Shown here: in pieces, positions 27,341 through 35,463 of the stretch
How the letters are laid out: every line of letters begins with the position of its first letter
Numbering within the stretch: position 1 is the stretch's first letter
Assembly (NCBI RefSeq): GCF_014652635.1
Contig: NZ_BMZE01000004.1
Coordinates: forward strand, 1-64,000
Reading direction: 5' to 3'
Origin: Devosia pacifica
Lineage (GTDB): Bacteria; Pseudomonadota; Alphaproteobacteria; Rhizobiales; Devosiaceae
DNA length: 64,000 bases
Position numbers and translations under genes: made by a program
Notes under the pieces: model-generated
What the model saw: the letters and a program-made list of their open reading frames with translations, nothing else
Told to the model about the DNA's origin: nothing
Databases searched by the model: none

Positions 27341-28213
27341 GTGCTGAAAGATCTGTTGGAATACGGTCATGCAGTGCGTGCCGTTGACTTGGCGCGCGGC
27401 CATGTGCCGTTGCACGCGATGGCCATCAGCGCAGGGTACGAACAGCGCGCCAATGAAGTGTATTCCTGGGATGGTCGCCGGCGCGGCAATGCCCCTTTCC
27501 TGGTGGTGCAGCACACGCTTTCGGGACGCGGGCGTCTCGATTTCGCGGGCGCCGATTTTGCGCTGACCCGCGGCCAGACGATGGTACTGGCGATGCCGCA
27601 TGCGCACCGCTACTGGCTCGAGCCCGGCCAGACCTGGGAATATTTCTGGATCGTTCTGAATGGTCGGGAGGCGTTGAGGCTGGCGCGCGACATCATCGAC
27701 GCAAACGGCCCGGTAATTTCGCCGTCGCAAGCCGTCATTGACCGAATGGCGGCGGCCTGCCTCAGCCTGATCTCGCGACCCGAGTTGCAGCCGGGCGAAG
27801 TCTCCTCACTGGCTTACACCACCATGATGGCGCTTCATGATGCGGTGTTTGCCGGGCGCCAGCCGGTCAGCCCCGAGCTGCCCCCGGCGATAGCGCGCGT
27901 CGTTGCCTATGTCGAAGAGGATGTTACCCGCCCAATGCATGTCGAGCGCCTGGCGGCAATCGCACAGATGAGCCGATCCCATTTCGTGCGTCAGTTCTCA
28001 GCGGCGACAGGTCTTGGACCGGCCGCCTTTGTTTTTTCGGCCCGCATCGAGCGTGTGCAGCGCCTGTTATTGGCAACCGATCTGTCCGTGGGAGACATTG
28101 CCGCTGCCACTGGTTTCGCAAACGCCAACTATCTTGCCAAGTCGTTCCGCCGCGCCGAGGGAAAGTCTCCTCTCGAATATCGGCGTTTCATGCGCGAGCA
28201 TGTCGGCGCCTGA
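27341..28213 (+). CDS. AraC family regulator (cupin plus HTH)
   Basis: Regulator of 290 residues. The N-terminal half is a sugar-sensing cupin domain (YSWDGRRRGNAPFLVVQHTL, then LAMPHAHRYWLEPGQTWEY), and the C-terminal 100 residues are the AraC double HTH with IARVVAYVEEDVTRPMHVE and VGDIAAATGFANANYLAKSFRRAEGKSPLEYR. The start is GTG 27341 with AGGG seven bases upstream; ATG 27419 is possible but would cut the domain. It is divergent from the GH4 gene at 27206 across 134 bases and probably activates it. Regulators of this form usually respond to the sugar released or transported. Confidence 0.88.
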   Translation: MLKDLLEYGHAVRAVDLARGHVPLHAMAISAGYEQRANEVYSWDGRRRGNAPFLVVQHTLSGRGRLDFAGADFALTRGQTMVLAMPHAHRYWLEPGQTWEYFWIVLNGREALRLARDIIDANGPVISPSQAVIDRMAAACLSLISRPELQPGEVSSLAYTTMMALHDAVFAGRQPVSPELPPAIARVVAYVEEDVTRPMHVERLAAIAQMSRSHFVRQFSAATGLGPAAFVFSARIERVQRLLLATDLSVGDIAAATGFANANYLAKSFRRAEGKSPLEYRRFMREHVGA

Positions 28214-28376
28214 GGCGGCGCCTTGCATGCAATGGCAAGGCATGCTCCACTGAGTGTGCGTGTTCAACGCACTTCGCAATTTCAGTCCGATCCGACGTGT
28301 TCTTTCAATGCCGTTCCCCGCAGGGGCGCAGGCTGCCGGATCGCGACGCAACCCGACATTGCAGGGAGGACTACTC

Positions 28377-29408
28377 ATGAAGTACCGCAAGCTCGGCAAC
28401 TCTGGTGCCGTTGTATCGGAATTCGCCCTCGGCACGATGACCTTTGGCAGCGAGGCCGACGAAGACACCTCATTCGCGCTGATGGACGATTATTTTGCCG
28501 CTGGCGGCAATTTTCTCGATACCGCAGACGTCTATTCTGCCGGCGTTTCCGAAGAAATCATTGGTCGCTGGCTGAAGGCCCGGCCGACCGAGGCGCGTCA
28601 GGCCGTCGTCGCCACCAAGGGGCGTTTTCCGATGGGGCAGGGGCCTAACGATCTCGGCCTGTCACGTAGACACCTTGACGATGCGCTCAACGCATCTTTG
28701 AAGCGGCTCGATGTCGAACGCATCGATCTTTACCAGATGCACGCATGGGATGCCTTGACCCCGATCGAGGAGACCCTGCGGTTTCTCGATGATGCCGTTT
28801 CAGCCGGCAAGATCGGCTATTACGGCTTTTCGAACTACATCGGCTGGCAAATCAGCAAGGCCGTTTATACCGCCAAGATGCTGGGCTACAGCGCTCCTGT
28901 CACGCTGCAGCCTCACTACAATCTTTTGGTACGCGATATCGAGCACGAGATCGTCCCGGCCTGCGAGGATGCGAAGATGGGCCTCTTGCCCTGGTCGCCC
29001 CTCGGTGGCGGCTGGCTGACCGGCAAGTACAAGCGCGACACCCAGCCAACGGGCGCAACCCGGCTCGGGGAGAATCCGAACCGTGGTTCAGAAGCTTACG
29101 GCCCGCGCAATTCGGACGAGCGCGTCTGGAAGATCATTGAAGCGGTGCAGGCGGTTGCTGATGGCCATGGTGTCAGTCCTGCACAGGTGGCCTTGGCATG
29201 GCTCAACCAGCGCCCGGCCATGACCTCGGTCATCCTCGGCGCCCGCAAGCGCGAGCAGTTGGCAGACAACATGGCTGCCGCCGATCTCGCCCTGAGCGTA
29301 GACGATATCAAGACGCTTGATGAAGTCAGCGCACCGAAGCAGCCGGGCTACCCGTATGGCGAAAACGGCGTCAACCAGCGCCACCGCAAGATCGAAGGCG
29401 GCCGCTAA
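28377..29408 (+). CDS. Aldo/keto reductase
   Basis: NADP-type oxidoreductase of 343 residues with an (alpha/beta)8 barrel. The catalytic tetrad is visible: Asp and Tyr in FLDTADVYSAG, Lys in VVATKGRF and His in YQMHAWD. The cofactor-binding segment is VILGARKREQLADNM. It belongs to the broad YajO/YghZ-like branch that reduces sugar aldehydes and other carbonyls. GGGAGGA precedes ATG 28377; earlier in-frame starts lack such a site. It stands between the GH4/AraC pair and the arabinoside importer, so a sugar or sugar-aldehyde substrate is a fair guess. Confidence 0.88.
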   Translation: MKYRKLGNSGAVVSEFALGTMTFGSEADEDTSFALMDDYFAAGGNFLDTADVYSAGVSEEIIGRWLKARPTEARQAVVATKGRFPMGQGPNDLGLSRRHLDDALNASLKRLDVERIDLYQMHAWDALTPIEETLRFLDDAVSAGKIGYYGFSNYIGWQISKAVYTAKMLGYSAPVTLQPHYNLLVRDIEHEIVPACEDAKMGLLPWSPLGGGWLTGKYKRDTQPTGATRLGENPNRGSEAYGPRNSDERVWKIIEAVQAVADGHGVSPAQVALAWLNQRPAMTSVILGARKREQLADNMAAADLALSVDDIKTLDEVSAPKQPGYPYGENGVNQRHRKIEGGR

Positions 29409-29440
29409 TCACCGGCACCACCGGTAGATCGAACAAAGAG

Positions 29441-29461
29441 AAGGGGCCGTTCAGGCCCCTT
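29441..29461. terminator. Hairpin at the convergent junction of reductase and ATPase genes
   Basis: AAGGGGCC pairs perfectly with GGCCCCTT across GTTCA. The stop codon of the minus-strand ATPase gene (29451-29453) lies in the loop, and the reductase gene ends 33 bases before. T tracts are poor on both sides, so termination strength is uncertain. Confidence 0.5.
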
Positions 29462-30374
29462 CGTATGTCCGCACCAAACGCCCGTCCGGACGCTCCTGCA
29501 GCCGGCTCGATGGCATCGTCGCCAATCGGTTTGCTTCTGCCACCATGTCCGGGTTCGTCGCCAGCTTGCCTTGGCCTGCATCCTCGCTCGAGAGCACAGA
29601 CGCTTTCAGCAACCTTGAATACGGGTGCTCCGGATCACTAAGCACCACGCGGGCGTCGCCCATTTCGACAATGCGGCCCTTTTGCATGATGATCAGGCGG
29701 TCAGAGATATAGTAAGCCGTTGCCAGATCGTGCGTGATGTAGATCACCGAGACCCCGAAATCATCCCGCAGCGAGCGCAGCAGATTGACGATCGCCATGC
29801 GCAGCGAAGCGTCGACCATTGAAACCGGCTCGTCCGCGATGAGCAATGGCGGGTTGGGGATCAGCGCCCGCGCAATGGCGCAACGCTGCAACTGACCGCC
29901 CGACAACTCGTGAGGATAGCGACCGGCAATTTCCTTGAGGCTGAGGCCGACTTTTTGCAGCGCGTCATCCATCGCCGCATCGATTTTCGCCCGGTCGCTT
30001 GTCTTGAGAAACTGCCTGGCGGTCGAGGCCAGGTAGCGATCAATGCGCTTCAACGGATTGAACGCCTCGAACGGATTCTGGAACACCGGTTGCACCTGGC
30101 TCATGAACTCGAGGCGCTTTTCGCGGTTCATGTTTCGGCTGACCGACTGTCCCTTGAACAGGATCTCCCCTTCACTTGGCTGTTCAAGTCCGAGGATCAT
30201 GCGCGCCAGTGTCGTCTTGCCCGATCCGGATTCCCCGATGATCGTGAAGATCTCAGGCTTGTCCGCGGTTAACGAGAAGCTGGCATCCTGTACCGCGTCG
30301 ATGTGAGCACGTGACAGCAATCCGCCCATCGGGAAGCGCTTCCAGACGTTCCGGATTTCAAGCAGGTCCGTCAT
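29451..30374 (-). CDS. ABC importer ATPase, OppF/DppF type
   Basis: Nucleotide-binding subunit of 307 residues: Walker A GESGSGKTTLAR at about residue 47, Q-loop QPVFQNPFEAFNPL, signature LSGGQLQRCAIARAL, Walker B LLIADEPVSMVDASLR and the H-loop VIYITHDLATAYY. The C-terminal segment HPYSRLL and the tail after it are typical of the oligopeptide-importer ATPases. It is the last gene of the five-gene operon beginning with the binding protein at 35284 and overlaps the preceding ATPase gene by four bases (ATGA). Together they energise the importer of the arabinoside module. Confidence 0.92.
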   Translation of the reverse strand: MTDLLEIRNVWKRFPMGGLLSRAHIDAVQDASFSLTADKPEIFTIIGESGSGKTTLARMILGLEQPSEGEILFKGQSVSRNMNREKRLEFMSQVQPVFQNPFEAFNPLKRIDRYLASTARQFLKTSDRAKIDAAMDDALQKVGLSLKEIAGRYPHELSGGQLQRCAIARALIPNPPLLIADEPVSMVDASLRMAIVNLLRSLRDDFGVSVIYITHDLATAYYISDRLIIMQKGRIVEMGDARVVLSDPEHPYSRLLKASVLSSEDAGQGKLATNPDMVAEANRLATMPSSRLQERPDGRLVRTYEGA

Positions 30375-31399
30375 AGCTGCGCCTCCATTTTGCCAGTCGG
30401 CGCACCATCGAGGGGACGCACATCCTGCCAGCGCCAGCAGGCCGTGCGGTGATCAGTGTCCACGGTTTCAAGCGGCGGAACATCAGTCCGGCACTTGTCG
30501 ATCGCCAGCGGGCAGCGCGGATGGAACCGACAACCGGGCGGGGGGTCAGCGAGGTTAGGCGGCTTGCCCTCAAGGGCAGGGCGCTGCGTGGTATCGCCAA
30601 TGCGCGGCAGGCTTGCGACGAGATGCGCCGTATAAGGGTGCTTCGGCGCAAAGAACATCTGGCGCGTCGGGCCTTCTTCGACCAGCCGGCCCGCATAGAT
30701 AATGCCGATACGGTCAGCCATGTTGGCGTGCACCGACATGTCGTGCGTCACGAACACCACCGAAGACCCCATCTTCTGCTGGATCTCGCGGATCATCGAC
30801 AGCACTTCCTTTTGCACCACCACATCGAGCGCCGTCGTCGGTTCGTCTGCAATGATGAACTCTGGATGGCATACCGTGGCGAGCCCAATAGTGACGCGCT
30901 GGCGCATGCCGCCGGACAGTTCGTGCGGATAGGAACGAAGCACGGATGGTGGCAGCTTGAGGCTGCTCAGATGCTGTTCCACACGTTCCCTGAAGGCCGG
31001 TCCCGACAGGCCCAGCGGCTCCTTTGCAAAATCGGCGAAGGTCCGTTCGATCCGGCGCACCGGATTTAGCACGCTCATGGAACCCTGCATGATGTAGCTC
31101 AGGTGCTTCCAGCGGATGCGCTTCAGGTCCTCCTTGCTGGCGGTGGTCGGGTCGATCTCCTCGCCGTTGAAATGATACCTCACAGATCCATCAACAACTT
31201 CGAGCGGGGGCCGCATGGCAGCGGCGAGCACCTTGATCAGCGAGGTTTTGCCGCTCGAACTCTCGCCGGCAATCCCATAAATCTCGTTGCGGCGAATGCT
31301 CATTGTAATGTCGTCCACCGCCCGCACTTCGCGGGAGATGCCGAAATACTTCATGAGATAGTAGGCCTTGAGGCCTTTGACATCGAGAACGGTGTCCAT
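30371..31399 (-). CDS. ABC importer ATPase, OppD/DppD type
   Basis: Nucleotide-binding subunit of 342 residues with Walker [13 protein letters not shown], signature [14 protein letters not shown], Walker [14 protein letters not shown] and H-loop [13 protein letters not shown]. The C-terminal extension has the four-cysteine-type region of the OppD branch, here [20 protein letters not shown], which in some relatives binds an iron-sulfur cluster. Two ATG codons lie side by side; the second (31399) has the better distance from AGGAGG. The gene begins 10 bases after the stop of the upstream permease gene. Confidence 0.92.
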   Translation of the reverse strand: MDTVLDVKGLKAYYLMKYFGISREVRAVDDITMSIRRNEIYGIAGESSSGKTSLIKVLAAAMRPPLEVVDGSVRYHFNGEEIDPTTASKEDLKRIRWKHLSYIMQGSMSVLNPVRRIERTFADFAKEPLGLSGPAFRERVEQHLSSLKLPPSVLRSYPHELSGGMRQRVTIGLATVCHPEFIIADEPTTALDVVVQKEVLSMIREIQQKMGSSVVFVTHDMSVHANMADRIGIIYAGRLVEEGPTRQMFFAPKHPYTAHLVASLPRIGDTTQRPALEGKPPNLADPPPGCRFHPRCPLAIDKCRTDVPPLETVDTDHRTACWRWQDVRPLDGAPTGKMEAQL

Positions 31400-31408
31400 C
31401 ATGGCCTC

Positions 31409-32266
31409 CTAGCTGCCCATCCGGCGGAGCCGGCTGCGCGGGTCGATATATTCGTTGATGGAAACAGCGAGCAAGAACAGCCCGAGGAACATCATGACCA
31501 GCAGCACGACCGGAATGATGATCCACCACCACACGCCCACCACCATGGCTGAATGGTTGTTTGCCCAATAAAGCGCTGTGCCCACAGTAGGGATGTTGAT
31601 GTTGGTAAATCCGAGAACGGCCAAAGTCACTTCGAACCCGATCGACCAGATCATGTTGGCCATCGCGGTCGAGAAGACGATCGGCATGACGTAGGGCAAG
31701 TGTTCTTCCATCATGATCTTGCGCGGTGACATTCCGGCGAAAATCGCCTGGCGGGTAAATTCGCGGAACCGGAGACCAAGCGCCACCGAGCGGATCAGCC
31801 GGGCATCGAACGCCCAACCAAGGCACGCCATGATAACCGCGAGCGTATAGGTGTTCAGATCGCTCCTCAGCACGAAATAGAAAAGGATCAGGATTGGGAA
31901 AATCGGGATCGCAACAAAAATGTCGTTGAAAAACATCAAGATGCGGTCAACCCACCCGCCCAGATAGCCGGATGCGAGTCCTATGGTGATCGAGATCAGG
32001 CGGCTTAGCACCGCAACGATAATGCCAAATGTCAGCGTGTTCCGGAACGCGAAGCTCAGCTGCCAGAAGAGGTCTTGGCCGCGCGAGTTTGTCCCGAACC
32101 AATACTGCCAGCTGGGCGGCTGGTCAGGGATGACCACATAGATATCCTGCGCTGGGTATGGCGAGAAAAAGCTCAGACAGGCGAAGATGACGATAAGCGA
32201 CACCAGCAAGAGGCCGATCGTGAACTCTCGGTTGTAGCGAATGAGATCTTTGAAAACGGACAGCAT
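31409..32266 (-). CDS. ABC importer permease, OppC type
   Basis: Channel subunit of 285 residues. TM1 is TIGLLLVSLIVIFACLSFF, followed by a periplasmic stretch with YWFGTNSRGQDLFWQLSF, the OppC-branch motif in variant form. Five more helices follow, with a cytoplasmic EAA-like loop at REFTRQAIFAGMSPRKIMMEEHLPYVM. The gene starts 3 bases after the stop of the OppB-type gene. It is likely to work with that subunit for import of an arabinose-containing oligosaccharide, judged from the neighbouring arabinofuranosidase gene. Confidence 0.9.
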   Translation of the reverse strand: MLSVFKDLIRYNREFTIGLLLVSLIVIFACLSFFSPYPAQDIYVVIPDQPPSWQYWFGTNSRGQDLFWQLSFAFRNTLTFGIIVAVLSRLISITIGLASGYLGGWVDRILMFFNDIFVAIPIFPILILFYFVLRSDLNTYTLAVIMACLGWAFDARLIRSVALGLRFREFTRQAIFAGMSPRKIMMEEHLPYVMPIVFSTAMANMIWSIGFEVTLAVLGFTNINIPTVGTALYWANNHSAMVVGVWWWIIIPVVLLVMMFLGLFLLAVSINEYIDPRSRLRRMGS

Positions 32267-32269
32267 GGC

Positions 32270-33274
32270 CTATTCCACCTTCACGCGTGGGTCGAGCAGT
32301 GGGTGGATCATGTCGATGACGAAGATCGCAGATGCCACGGCAATCACGGCGACGGAGGACACCGCCAGCACGAGTGTGGAGTCGCCACCGTTGACGGCTC
32401 GGATTAAAAGAGTCCCGAGCCCAGGATAGGAGAACACTTGCTCGGTGATGATCGTGCCCGAAAAAATACCGCCTAGCGCCATCGCCAAAGCCGTAAGCTG
32501 CGGCACCAGGGCGTTGCGGATCACATAGGAGCCTACGATGCGCTCCTCTTTGACCCCTGCGATTTCTGCGTACGTTACATAATCCTCGGTGACGATGTTG
32601 GAGACCAGAGAGCGCATTCCCAGGAACCAAGTGCCCATGCCGACAAGGACCAGCGATGTAGCTGGCAAGATCGAGTGATGCAGGATCGATAGGATAAACT
32701 GCGGCGTCCAGCCGGGCCTGACGTTCATCGAGAAGCCGCCACTGATCGGAAGGACCGGCCAAAGGAAGCCGAAAATGATCACCATCAAGAAAGCGACGAT
32801 GTAATAGGGAATTGGCTGCACGCCGATAGCCAAGACGCCAAACGCCTTGAGCAGTCGCGAGTTTTGGTAGTAGCCGGCGAGCCCGCCGAGGATATTACCG
32901 AGCAACCAGGTTATGATGATTGAGACCGTGAGCAGTCCCACTGTCCAAGGCAGTGCAAGCATTACAAGCTGCATTGCCGGTGTGGGGAAGGCGATCAGCG
33001 AGGGCCCTAGATCACCGACAATTAGCCGGCCGAGAAAATTGAAGTACTGCTCATGAAGCGGAATATTTAGCCCGAACAGCTCGTTGAGCGTGGAACGCAA
33101 GGACTCGATCGCCTGTGGCGAGAAACTGGAATTGCCGGAAACACGTCCGATGATGGATTCAACCGGACTGATCGGAGACAGCCGGGAGATGAAGAATGCA
33201 GCTGAAACACCTGCGAACACAACAGCGGTAAGCTGCAATAACCGTTTGAGCGCAAATAACAAATAGGCGCGCAT
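32270..33274 (-). CDS. ABC importer permease, OppB type
   Basis: Channel subunit of 334 residues. The N-terminal helix ends with FFISRLSPISPVESI, followed by a periplasmic stretch with LFGLNIPLHEQYFNFLGRLIVGDLGPS, which matches the OppB pattern. The EAA loop reads VTYAEIAGVKEERIVGSYVIRNALVPQ, and the final helices follow. ATG 33274 is chosen, giving the N-terminus MRAYLLFALKRLLQL usual for the family; a TTG at 33310 would add 12 residues. It is the second gene in the operon, after the binding protein and a hairpin. Confidence 0.9.
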   Translation of the reverse strand: MRAYLLFALKRLLQLTAVVFAGVSAAFFISRLSPISPVESIIGRVSGNSSFSPQAIESLRSTLNELFGLNIPLHEQYFNFLGRLIVGDLGPSLIAFPTPAMQLVMLALPWTVGLLTVSIIITWLLGNILGGLAGYYQNSRLLKAFGVLAIGVQPIPYYIVAFLMVIIFGFLWPVLPISGGFSMNVRPGWTPQFILSILHHSILPATSLVLVGMGTWFLGMRSLVSNIVTEDYVTYAEIAGVKEERIVGSYVIRNALVPQLTALAMALGGIFSGTIITEQVFSYPGLGTLLIRAVNGGDSTLVLAVSSVAVIAVASAIFVIDMIHPLLDPRVKVE

Positions 33275-33318
33275 CCCGATACCAAACCTCTCGACAGAAC
33301 CGGACTTCAAAGCAGGAA

Positions 33319-33348
33319 GCGGCGCCCGTGGCCATGCCCGGGCGCCGC
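33319..33348 (-). other. Hairpin after the binding-protein gene
   Basis: A perfect 10-bp GC stem (GCGGCGCCCG, 33319-33328, with 33339-33348) closes a 10-base loop, 14 bases after the binding-protein stop on the minus strand and before the OppB-type gene. No T tract follows, so it may protect the upstream message or attenuate rather than end transcription. Confidence 0.6.
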
Positions 33349-33361
33349 ACTGTTGTCAGAG

Positions 33362-35284
33362 CTAGTTGGCGGTTTCGCCAGTCGGCTCAAGCTGGGTGAG
33401 GATGTACTTGGAGTTCGCCCAGTTGGTCACGATATTGGCGTACGGGTTTTCTTCCGCAGTCGGGAAGCCCTCCCAGTAGAGTGTGTCATACGCCGAGAAG
33501 ACGTTGAACGACATCACTGGAATGACCGGCATCTCTTCGACCATCAGCTGGATGAACCGGTTGCCAAGTTCAATGTTCGCTTCGGTATCGGTGAACTCGG
33601 TCACACGCATATCTTCGATGATCTGGTCGAGCTCTTCGTTTTCCCAACGCTGCCAGTTACGCTGCGGCTGACGTTCGCCTGGTTCGGCAACGTAGTCAGA
33701 GTGCCAGCTGTCAAGGAAGAAGCTCAAGTCCGGATTACCGCCCCAGGTCTCGATCGACCAGGCGGTGGCAACCTCGAACTGGCCCAACGGCAAGGTCTGA
33801 GCAAAGATTTGCGGATCGGCTTCAGGGGTTACCTGGATACCCTGCTGCGACCATTGCTGCGCAACCATCGTACCCATGCGGTTGATCACGCCTTCAGTAA
33901 AGGTCGAGAGCGTGAACTCGAAGGGTTCGCCGTCCGGCGTCATCCAGGTGTTGCCCTGCTTCGTGAAGCCGGCCTGCTCAAGCAGCGTATTGGCCGCTTC
34001 GATATCCTGCTGCCACCAGCCGTATCCGAAGGCATTGCGGATCGCGGTCTCGTCAGTCGGCACGCTTTCGCCGAACTGCGGCCGGACCATCTCTGCGACC
34101 TGAAGGCCGACATCCGGATCGTACGGAGTGATCGTCTCGCCATTGCCAAGGTCCAGCTCGTAGTTCGTGAGCCATTCCTGCAAGGGAGCGTGGTAGTCCT
34201 GCGGATGCGTGCCGGTCGGCGGCATTGCGATCGCCGAAAGCGTGGCTGCACCACGATAGGACGCCATCGAAATCTGGCGCGCATCAAGCATCAGCGCAAG
34301 CGCCCAGCGCACGCGGCGGTCGTCAAAACGCTCATCCTGAGTGTTGAAGATCACCATCGGCAAGGTCGGGTCAGGGTGGGCATAGGGGAAGCCCTCGAAC
34401 CAGCCGCGGCAGGTGTCGCACTGTTCAACCAGCGAGAACATGCCTTCAGGCGTCAGATCGTGGATCATGTCCAGATCGTGGTTCGCCATTTCGATCAAGC
34501 GGTTGTCGGTAGAGGGAATCGAGCGATAGATCACATACTGAGGTGCAGGCTCTCCCCATTCCGCGATCGCCGTGCGGTCCCAGTCTTCGCGTTTCTCCCA
34601 GATATACCAATAGCCGTTGGGGTCGTAGGAGTTGAGGACATAGGGCCCAAGGCTGACAGGCGGATTGAAGTCGTAGGCCAGAACGTCGTCAACTTCCGAG
34701 AAAACGTGTTCCGGCATGATCCAAGCGGCGTTCCAGCGAACCGAGAACAGCGAATGGAAGCGCGAGTTGGCTTTGCTGAGCGTGAAGTGGACCGTGTGCT
34801 CGTCTACGGCCTCAACGCTCTCTACATATTCGGAGAACGGAGCGCTCCAGACCATTCCGGGCGTGTCGATCTGGGTCTGGACGGTGAACACTACGTCATC
34901 CGCAGTGAATTCCTCACCATCGCTCCAATAGATGCCGTCGCGAAGGTTCACCGTCATCTCGGTGAAGTCGTCATTATATTCCCAGGGCTCGGCAGCCAAC
35001 TGGTTGTAAAGCGCGCCATCAAGACCAGCATCCGGGTCGATGAACCATAGTGTATCAAGCGACAGCTGATGCAATCCGTTGGACCACGCAGCGCCATTGC
35101 CGGCTACCCACATGTTGAACATACCGGGGTTGGTCGCCGGTTGTTCAGGATTGTTGATAATCAGCGTCTCTTCACGCGGGAATTCGTTGATCGGCGGCGC
35201 TTCGGCTGCTTCCTGGGAAACAGCAGGTAAAGCAGAGCCGGCGACCGTGGCGGCAACGGCCGCCAGGGTAATCCATTTCTTCAT
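33362..35284 (-). CDS. Opp-type ABC substrate-binding protein of the arabinoside module
   Basis: Periplasmic binding protein of 640 residues in the SBP_bac_5 family. Residues 1-23 are a signal peptide (MKKWITLAAVAATVAGSALP, cleavage after AVSQ). Mature protein motifs are AEPWEYNDDFTEMTVNLRDG and YWSDGEEFTADDVVFTVQTQ, the usual domain I signature. GGGAGGAA precedes ATG 35284. It is the first gene of an operon with OppB, OppC, OppD and OppF homologues. With the GH51 arabinofuranosidase gene directly upstream, the ligand is probably an arabino-oligosaccharide, although a peptide cannot be excluded from sequence. Confidence 0.87.
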   Translation of the reverse strand: MKKWITLAAVAATVAGSALPAVSQEAAEAPPINEFPREETLIINNPEQPATNPGMFNMWVAGNGAAWSNGLHQLSLDTLWFIDPDAGLDGALYNQLAAEPWEYNDDFTEMTVNLRDGIYWSDGEEFTADDVVFTVQTQIDTPGMVWSAPFSEYVESVEAVDEHTVHFTLSKANSRFHSLFSVRWNAAWIMPEHVFSEVDDVLAYDFNPPVSLGPYVLNSYDPNGYWYIWEKREDWDRTAIAEWGEPAPQYVIYRSIPSTDNRLIEMANHDLDMIHDLTPEGMFSLVEQCDTCRGWFEGFPYAHPDPTLPMVIFNTQDERFDDRRVRWALALMLDARQISMASYRGAATLSAIAMPPTGTHPQDYHAPLQEWLTNYELDLGNGETITPYDPDVGLQVAEMVRPQFGESVPTDETAIRNAFGYGWWQQDIEAANTLLEQAGFTKQGNTWMTPDGEPFEFTLSTFTEGVINRMGTMVAQQWSQQGIQVTPEADPQIFAQTLPLGQFEVATAWSIETWGGNPDLSFFLDSWHSDYVAEPGERQPQRNWQRWENEELDQIIEDMRVTEFTDTEANIELGNRFIQLMVEEMPVIPVMSFNVFSAYDTLYWEGFPTAEENPYANIVTNWANSKYILTQLEPTGETAN

Positions 35285-35335
35285 CGATGTTCCTCCCAAT
35301 AAAGGGGCTCCTCAGCACCCTTCAATACGTGGACT

Positions 35336-35363
35336 AGGCTAACGCAGCATCGCCACGTGTCAA
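35336..35363 (-). promoter_or_regulatory. Probable promoter of the arabinoside importer operon
   Basis: On the minus strand a perfect -35 TTGACA (35363-35358) is separated by 16 bases from TAGCCT (35341-35336), an acceptable alphaproteobacterial -10. The start codon of the binding protein is about 50 bases downstream. Confidence 0.5.
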
Positions 35364-35391
35364 CAACTTTAGTGATATGAACCCCAAAGGA

Positions 35392-35400
35392 TGATACAAA
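35392..35400 (-). promoter_or_regulatory. TTTGTATCA word upstream of the importer promoter
   Basis: On the minus strand this reads TTTGTATCA, the same nine bases as in front of the arabinofuranosidase gene (37006-37014) and eight of nine of those in front of the ArsR-like regulator gene (38061-38069). It lies about 30 bases upstream of the probable -35. It may be a regulator half-site. Confidence 0.4.
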
Positions 35401-35432
35401 AGAAAGCGAGCACGCTTTCGCGTGCTCGCTTT
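35395..35432 (-). terminator. Intrinsic terminator after the arabinofuranosidase gene
   Basis: A perfect 13-bp stem (35403-35415 with 35420-35432) with a four-base loop is followed on the minus strand by TCTTTTG. It lies 31 bases after the stop of the GH51 gene at 35464 and separates it from the importer operon. Confidence 0.88.
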
Positions 35433-35463
35433 GCTTCACTTCGTGTCAGTATATCGTGCTGGC

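Noticed and set aside
33353..35050. 565-codon open frame antisense to the arabinoside-module binding protein
   Set aside because: Composition is Arg/His-rich with no recognisable domain; the opposite strand encodes a clear signal peptide and SBP_bac_5 protein with a ribosome site.
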